Source: Polytrichum commune (Eukaryota; Streptophyta; Polytrichopsida; Polytrichales; Polytrichaceae). From it: a stretch of 64,000 nt of DNA. Where the stretch lies: NCBI GenBank assembly GCA_950295325.1, contig OX485803.1, positions 14,200,001-14,264,000 of the forward strand, read 5' to 3'. Position numbers and translations under genes: made by a program. Below are positions 58,955 through 64,000 of the stretch, one piece after another; the first letter of the stretch is position 1; every line of letters begins with the position of its first letter. A model generated the notes under the pieces. The model was not told the origin of the DNA. It did not search any database and saw only the letters and a list, made by a program, of their open reading frames with translations.

Positions 58955-59640
58955 AATACATAGTAAAGAGAGAGCTGACTTTTCAAAACTTGTATCAAGT
59001 TTGTACTTCCTCTTTTCAGAGGCCAAATCCTTCAATTTCTTTCTCTTTGCAACACAAGGGTGGGTGGGTGGGAACTTTCTTCAAAACCCTCTCCATACAT
59101 GCTTCATGCCATTTCCTAGTTGATAGTATAGTACTACATCCTCAAGACTCTCTCTCTCTCTCTATATGTTTCTTGCCTTTTCCTATTTGATAGTATAGTA
59201 CCACATTGCATAACAGAGTCATTTGCCTAATGTCTCATAGTATGTGTTGTACTACACATATACACTTTGCATACCTAGTTTGCCTTGCAAGAATACATAC
59301 CTTATTTGGATTTTTTGCTATCATATAATATTCATCTCCCCATGTATGATTTTAATTATCCCATGCTTTGGAAGCTAATTGCCAACCTTCTTGCCTCCTT
59401 ATCAAGTGCATCTAACTATAACACCACATGTACGTTATACTTACTAAGGAGAAGTACCTAGTAACCTCAACCAAAATTTGTGCATAAAATGTCATAATCA
59501 CAATACATCACTGCATTGACTGTGTGAAGGGTCTGCCTAACCTATGCCCATGCAACCAACCAACAAACAATTGTGGATTAGTTACGTACATGAGGTAAAT
59601 AACAGCAGGACCCAATTGTTATCCATGTCACACACACTTA
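58955..59640 (+). repeat. Duplicated segment, right copy
   Basis: Partner of 57190-57800: 'agagagagctgacttttcaa', 'gggtgggtgggtggga', 'tgcccatgcaaccaaccaa' and 'aataacagcaggacccaatt' occur in the same order. Confidence 0.55.
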
Positions 59641-60725
59641 GTTCATTTCAAATGCACCAAAATATTTCAACCTCCAACACTCATTGTAAAACAACATATG
59701 GGTATTCAAACCTGTTCTTTGGCCATGATTGGGTTACTCCAAGTAGAAAACTCCTATTGGTGATGAACCCTAGTTACTCTTACTTCAAGCACGTATCTAT
59801 TACCCTAATGTGTATACCCAGAGCTCGCCGCACCTCTCACTTGTGTGAATGGTAAAAAAGAGGTATTTTTTAGGGTTAAGGGCTTATATTGTAGTACTTA
59901 CGTATGGTAAGTTCTCGTAACCCTATTTTTACTTCATTCATTTGTATCTCTGTTACATCCATTCCATGGTAAGTATGACTTCTTTCCATGTGTGTAGATA
60001 TAGTATTATCATAGTCTATATCATTTGTTTTACATAAGAGACATGTGCTAGGTCTATTAACGTAAAAGTTTAAACTTTAATTTTTATGTAACATGGCATT
60101 AGTCAAGAACTAGAACTAGAAAGGGAGAGAGAGAGAGAGAGTTGGCTTTGATAAGATCGCCACAACAAGTGTGTGTATAGGTGTGGTCCTCATAAGAGGT
60201 TAACCCTTAAGGGAGGGAAACTATCTTATGAGCGATGAGCAGTGAGCGGTGAGCGGAGAGCAGTAACACATGAGCAATGAGCAGTAACATATGAGCAATG
60301 ACTCCAAATTTAGTAAAGACACACGGGTTTAGGGTACATAACCAAAATTTTGACAAATTAATTGCATATTTTCAATTATAAATTGCCAGTATTTTAAATG
60401 AAGCACACATGAAAAGGCCCTATTGCCATGGATCATTTTAAACACTTTCAATTCATTGCTGATTTTTATTATAATAATCCAAACCAATACATGTCATTTA
60501 TTGACATCCTTATACATGTAGTTACAACCAACACTTGCACAACTACTCACATTCCACAACACCAACAAGTTCAAATAGGTGCATAACCTCATTATACATA
60601 TATGTAGGTGTCATAATTGTGAACCACTCAAACCGCTCACGGGCTGAGTTAAGGCCCACAATCTACAGAAGCAAGGAAATTAGATATTAGAAATAGTCAA
60701 TATGTAGGTAGCTACTAGGTTTTGA
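59641..60725. other. No gene recognised
   Basis: Contains (GA)n at about 60124-60142 and a degenerate 'gagcaatgagcagt' repeat at about 60228-60301. The segment 60455-60600 resembles the downstream flank of the SWIM relic at 61020-61160 ('tttttattataataatccaa', 'gccatttattgacat'-like), suggesting a partial duplication. Confidence 0.45.
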
Positions 60726-60729
60726 GACA

Positions 60730-60930
60730 TCCGCATGTAGATGCGAGTTGTGTAAGAGACTGGTATTAGGTCTGGATCAACCCGGGTTCGAATCCGGTTG
60801 GTTACATTGACTGGTGCTATTCCAAATTGAGCTAATGATAAAGTAGGAATAATCTATAGGCGCATACCAAGAAGAGGTTACTACGCGGATGTGCGTAGAA
60901 TCTTCTCGATTATTTTTTATTTTTAGAAAC
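60730..60930 (+). mobile_element. tRNA-derived SINE-like element, copy 3 (different family)
   Basis: A perfect B box GGTTCGAATCC at 60785-60795, inside CCCGGGTTCGAATCCGG, gives a T-arm-like hairpin. It is followed by about 110 bp of unrelated body and a T-rich end near 60920. The body differs from the 5.2 and 24.8 kb copies. No complete cloverleaf could be folded by eye, so it is called a SINE-like element rather than a tRNA gene. Confidence 0.4.
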
Positions 60931-61118
60931 ATGTTATTATTTATCCGTGTGAATCAATCAAACCGCTCATGGTTGGGTCGTAGTCTAAATAGAATTGAAG
61001 TTACTGAATCATTTGAAATACTTTTAGTTCATAGCTAATTTTTATTATAATAATCCAAACCAAAACATGCCATTTATTGACATTCAAATATATGTTGCTT
61101 AATAAAATACTTGCAATA

Positions 61119-62882
61119 CTACTCACATTCTACAATATCAGCAAGTTCAAGTAGTCGCATGACCTCATTATAGGTATATTTAGGTGCATGAATGAACTTG
61201 TCACTCTCGTAATCCACCTTGTACAAAAATGTAAACACATAATAAAGATGTTTATAATACACCCATTTTCCTTTTTTTCCCGATGTATGAGATGATATTT
61301 TCGTGAAATCCGGGCATGTGCAATGCGGGATGTCGCCAATTGTGACATGGTAGGTGATATCCTGCTTGGAGACAATGTTGATTATCACTCCAAAGCCCGG
61401 ATATGAAATGGCAGTGACCCCAACCACATAGTAATCTTCCATGAGTCCGTTGCTTTTCCATTTGGTTTTATGATCTGCTAGCGGTGCTGTTGGATTACGA
61501 CGCATTGTCTTCTCAAATCTGAATGCAGGGTGGACGTCTGGATTTGGTGGCATACAAAAATGCGAGCGAGTGTTGGGAAGAGTTGTGATTGTTGAAAGCC
61601 TATGATGAGGGGACAATGCATCCCTCTGCTATAGTTGAAATTCAGCATCTTCAAGTGTCAGAACCTCCTCTCTCGATAGATTGGTATCTATCTTCACTGG
61701 CCACGTGTTGGGTACTATAGGCCAATCCAACACATATTTCTTCTTACTGCCACTCACACAACGCTTGATATCGTCAAGGCAAAACCAAAATTCATACTCC
61801 ACATTGTTGGAAGAGCAAAATTCCTTCATGAGCCCTTTGTATGTTGGAGCATGTGTGCCATGTTTCCCAATCCCGACTTTGGTATTGCACATAGTCACTA
61901 TAATGGCTTGCAGTGCCCAACATCGTTTGGTTGAGTTGGGTGGCAATCTTGCAATGTGCCACATACAAGCAAGACAATGAGTCTTTAACACAGATGTGGT
62001 ATGAGCCACATCCTGAATTGCAGAATTCAACGATTCCTCTATGCGTTGACGAATTGCTCGGGTGTTGGGACGAGGAATGAAATTGTTCACTTTGTCGGGT
62101 AGATAAGAATTACAATCAACACCCGGTGATAGGTTGAGTTTGCGTTTGGTGGAACCAAAGAGCTCTGACCCTTCCAATGCACAATCTCTAGTGTTGACGT
62201 CTTCTGCCCCTAGATAAGACTTCATGGCATCAGCCAACATTTTTGAATCTCCACACCTGGCAGCCGCTTTGAGTTTCAAGGATGCCGAATCAAGACCTTT
62301 ACTATCAGACCCCCTTTCAACCATGTCCGGTAATTTGCAATTTGCATGAAGGCACGGATCATGTCATCCACTGTAACTTCATATAAACAAGTCATCTTGT
62401 TGTCGGATTGTTGGAGCCATTTTTTGTGTACAGTCTCTAGAAGGTTGCATGTTGGCATTTCCACACGTTGTTCTATTGTCATATCCTATGAACAACACAC
62501 AAATATGCGGATAATAAAAATATAAGATATATATAATAATGGAAGAAAAATGAATGACATTCAATAATGAATTTTAATATGTACTTACAAATAGCATATG
62601 ACCACCCTATTGTCTGTAACGAAAATGCCAAAAACCCAACCACTCTGAAAGGCTAAGGATGTCTTTTTCCGAGGCAGATCCGGATAACAACCACCAAGAA
62701 CGAATCACATGATACTTAGTCTCGGCGTCGTCTATTGTTTTCGCGTCTTTGTAATCTTTGCATATTTGCTTGTGTTGAAACTGTAAGGATGGTTTGATAT
62801 ATTTTTGGGTCACCTTATCCAAGCTCGTAGACCAATGGAAAAGACATGTACGCTCACGTGCAACGATGGAAAAATACGCCAC
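61119..62882 (-). pseudogene. Decayed SWIM zinc-finger family protein, copy B
   Basis: Reading on the minus strand from about 62900: ARERTCLFHWSTSLDKVTQK, WLLSGSASEKDILSLSEWLG, an in-frame TAG at 62609-62607, GGHMLF, then a likely 103-bp intron (62588-62486, GTAAGT..CATAG) and DMTIEQRVEMPTCNLLETVH. A frameshift near 62310 leads to a 231-codon frame (62324-61629) with LKLKAAARCGDSKMLADAMK and FWFCLDDIKRCVSG. A last frame (61616-61119) has a SWIM-like finger, C99-x-C101 then Y121-x-H123, where the third ligand Cys is replaced by Tyr, and ends NEVMRLLELADIVECE. Homologous to 26880-28575. SWIM fingers are typical of MULE transposases, but no DDE core is visible here, so a transposon origin is inferred. 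Confidence 0.6.
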
Positions 62883-63339
62883 ACAATACGAAAAAAAAGA
62901 ACAATCTTCTGAGGCGGAGATGGAGGTAGGTTGTAGGAACGAAATCGTAAGAAAATAACTTTAAAATCAAAATAAATTTGGAGGTATATAATGCATATTA
63001 TATTGTGCACGCCGAGAATACGATTCCAACGGTATATAGCATGAACAAAATGATTTTGTTTTGCATGTTTTAGAGCCAAAAAACAATTAGTGCATCTTAG
63101 ATTCTTCTAAAATCTTCAAAAAATGAAGATTTTATGCAGGAAATCTAACCATATTAATTTCACTAGACTTTGGTGATTTATATAAAATTGATATCATCTC
63201 CAAAAAATCTCAAAAAAATTGGAATAAATGGCAAGGCTATAATATATACACTTGATTTCTTCATAAATAAATTATAATATTTGAAAATGTTATAGCAATT
63301 CCGGAAAGTGACTCAAATCAAGGTGTATTTCTCTTCCAA
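62883..63339. other. No gene recognised
   Basis: The upstream end of the SWIM relic may continue here. A pyrimidine-rich tract ending in AG (minus strand, near 62905) could be a splice acceptor for an earlier exon, which I could not identify. 'Tccaacggtatat' near 63028 echoes the hairpin at 53.5 kb. Confidence 0.35.
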
Positions 63340-64000
63340 ATGGGCGGCCACCCTTTTTATGATGCCAACTTCTGTATTTTAGTTTAGGGTGGTCGTCAAC
63401 GGCCACCCTTTGTATGATTTTAACTTCTATTTTCTAGTTTAGGGTACCCCTTCTTGGGTTTCAGTCTTCATTTAACAACATAATTTCTTTGAAATAAAAT
63501 CACATATATACATATATTTCTTATGTCTGTTCCATCTAAAAGTGTGGCCATTAACGGCCATCCTTGGTTGCATCTCAGATTTATTGGTATATGTGTTTCT
63601 TTTTTCATATATATACTCATTTCCACCCTTATTGAAATTTCATATTATTTTCTATATATGTTTCTTTCTTCATATATACACTCATTTCCTTCATTTTTTT
63701 TCCTCCAACAAGGATGGCCGTTAATGGTCATCCTTATTGAAATTTCAGATTCTATTCTATATGTGTTTATTTCTTCATGTATACACTCATTTCCTTACTT
63801 TTTTTCCTTCAACAAAGATGGCCGTTAACGGCTAGCCTTATTGAAATCTCATTTTATTTTTTATATATGTTTCTTTTTTCATGTATACATTTATTTCCTT
63901 AATGTTTTGTCCTCCAACAAGGATGGTCATTAACGGCCACCCTTATTGAAATTTCAAATTTTTTTGCATATGTGGTTTTTCTTTATGTATATTCTCACTT
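63340..64000 (+). repeat. Tandem array, about 105-bp units with GGCCGTTAACGGCC-type core; runs off the window
   Basis: 'Ggatggccgttaa'-type landmarks lie at 63712, 63816 and 63921 (periods 104, 105), with an earlier diverged core at about 63545. Each unit has 'ccttattgaaatttca', a T-rich stretch, 'tgtatacactcatttcctt' and 'caacaaggatgg'. Left of it, 63342-63450 holds two shorter units with 'ggccaccctttttatgat' and 'tctagtttagggt'. ORFs through it are artefacts of the repeat. Confidence 0.75.

Noticed and set aside
60740-60830. A functional tRNA gene around CCCGGGTTCGAATCCGG
   Set aside because: The T-arm-like hairpin is good, but I could not build acceptor, D and anticodon arms with a sensible anticodon. 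A SINE-like origin is more likely.

Overview
The window looks like nuclear DNA from a land plant with a large, repeat-filled genome. The support is AT-rich sequence, plant-type introns (GT..AG), CT/GA microsatellites next to the one convincing gene, tRNA-derived SINE-like elements, and plant-type DNA transposon and LINE remnants. I cannot place it to species or clade. Nothing suggests bacterial, organellar or viral DNA: there are no operons, no dense ORFs and no rRNA.

Only one locus reads as an intact protein gene. It is a two-exon minus-strand gene at 35022-36005 whose splice joins exons of matching phase into a 125-residue basic protein that I do not recognise. It sits in a GC-richer island (about 35-37.2 kb) with CT-rich tracts upstream. 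Frame-broken but coding-looking sequence lies beside it at 32.4-34.9 kb.

Most of the rest is a layered transposon graveyard. Small TIR elements flanked by TAA or TTA triplets (PIF/Harbinger-like signature) occur about thirteen times in at least four families, labelled B, C, D and E here, plus a 417-bp element present as an inverted dimer with TAA at both ends and at the junction (10104-10946). Two hAT-like elements (20710-21651, 37301-37810), a TA-flanked mariner-like MITE (12324-12563), three tRNA-like SINEs, LINE remnants (about 1.1-1.7, 3.1-4.3, 45.5-46.3 and 48.5-50.9 kb) and two decayed copies of a SWIM zinc-finger protein family (26.8-28.6 kb plus strand, 61.1-62.9 kb minus strand) make up much of the remainder.

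Several tandem arrays grow out of, or host, these elements: 83 bp x4 and about 286 bp x5 inside family C elements, about 288 bp x5 at 13.4-15.4 kb interrupted by a family B element, about 197 bp x4 inside a SWIM relic, 84 bp x2 in another family C element, and about 105 bp units with a GTTAAC-centred palindrome running off the right edge. The most interesting theme is repeated conversion of Harbinger-like MITEs into satellites and foldbacks. I found no complete undescribed multi-gene system.
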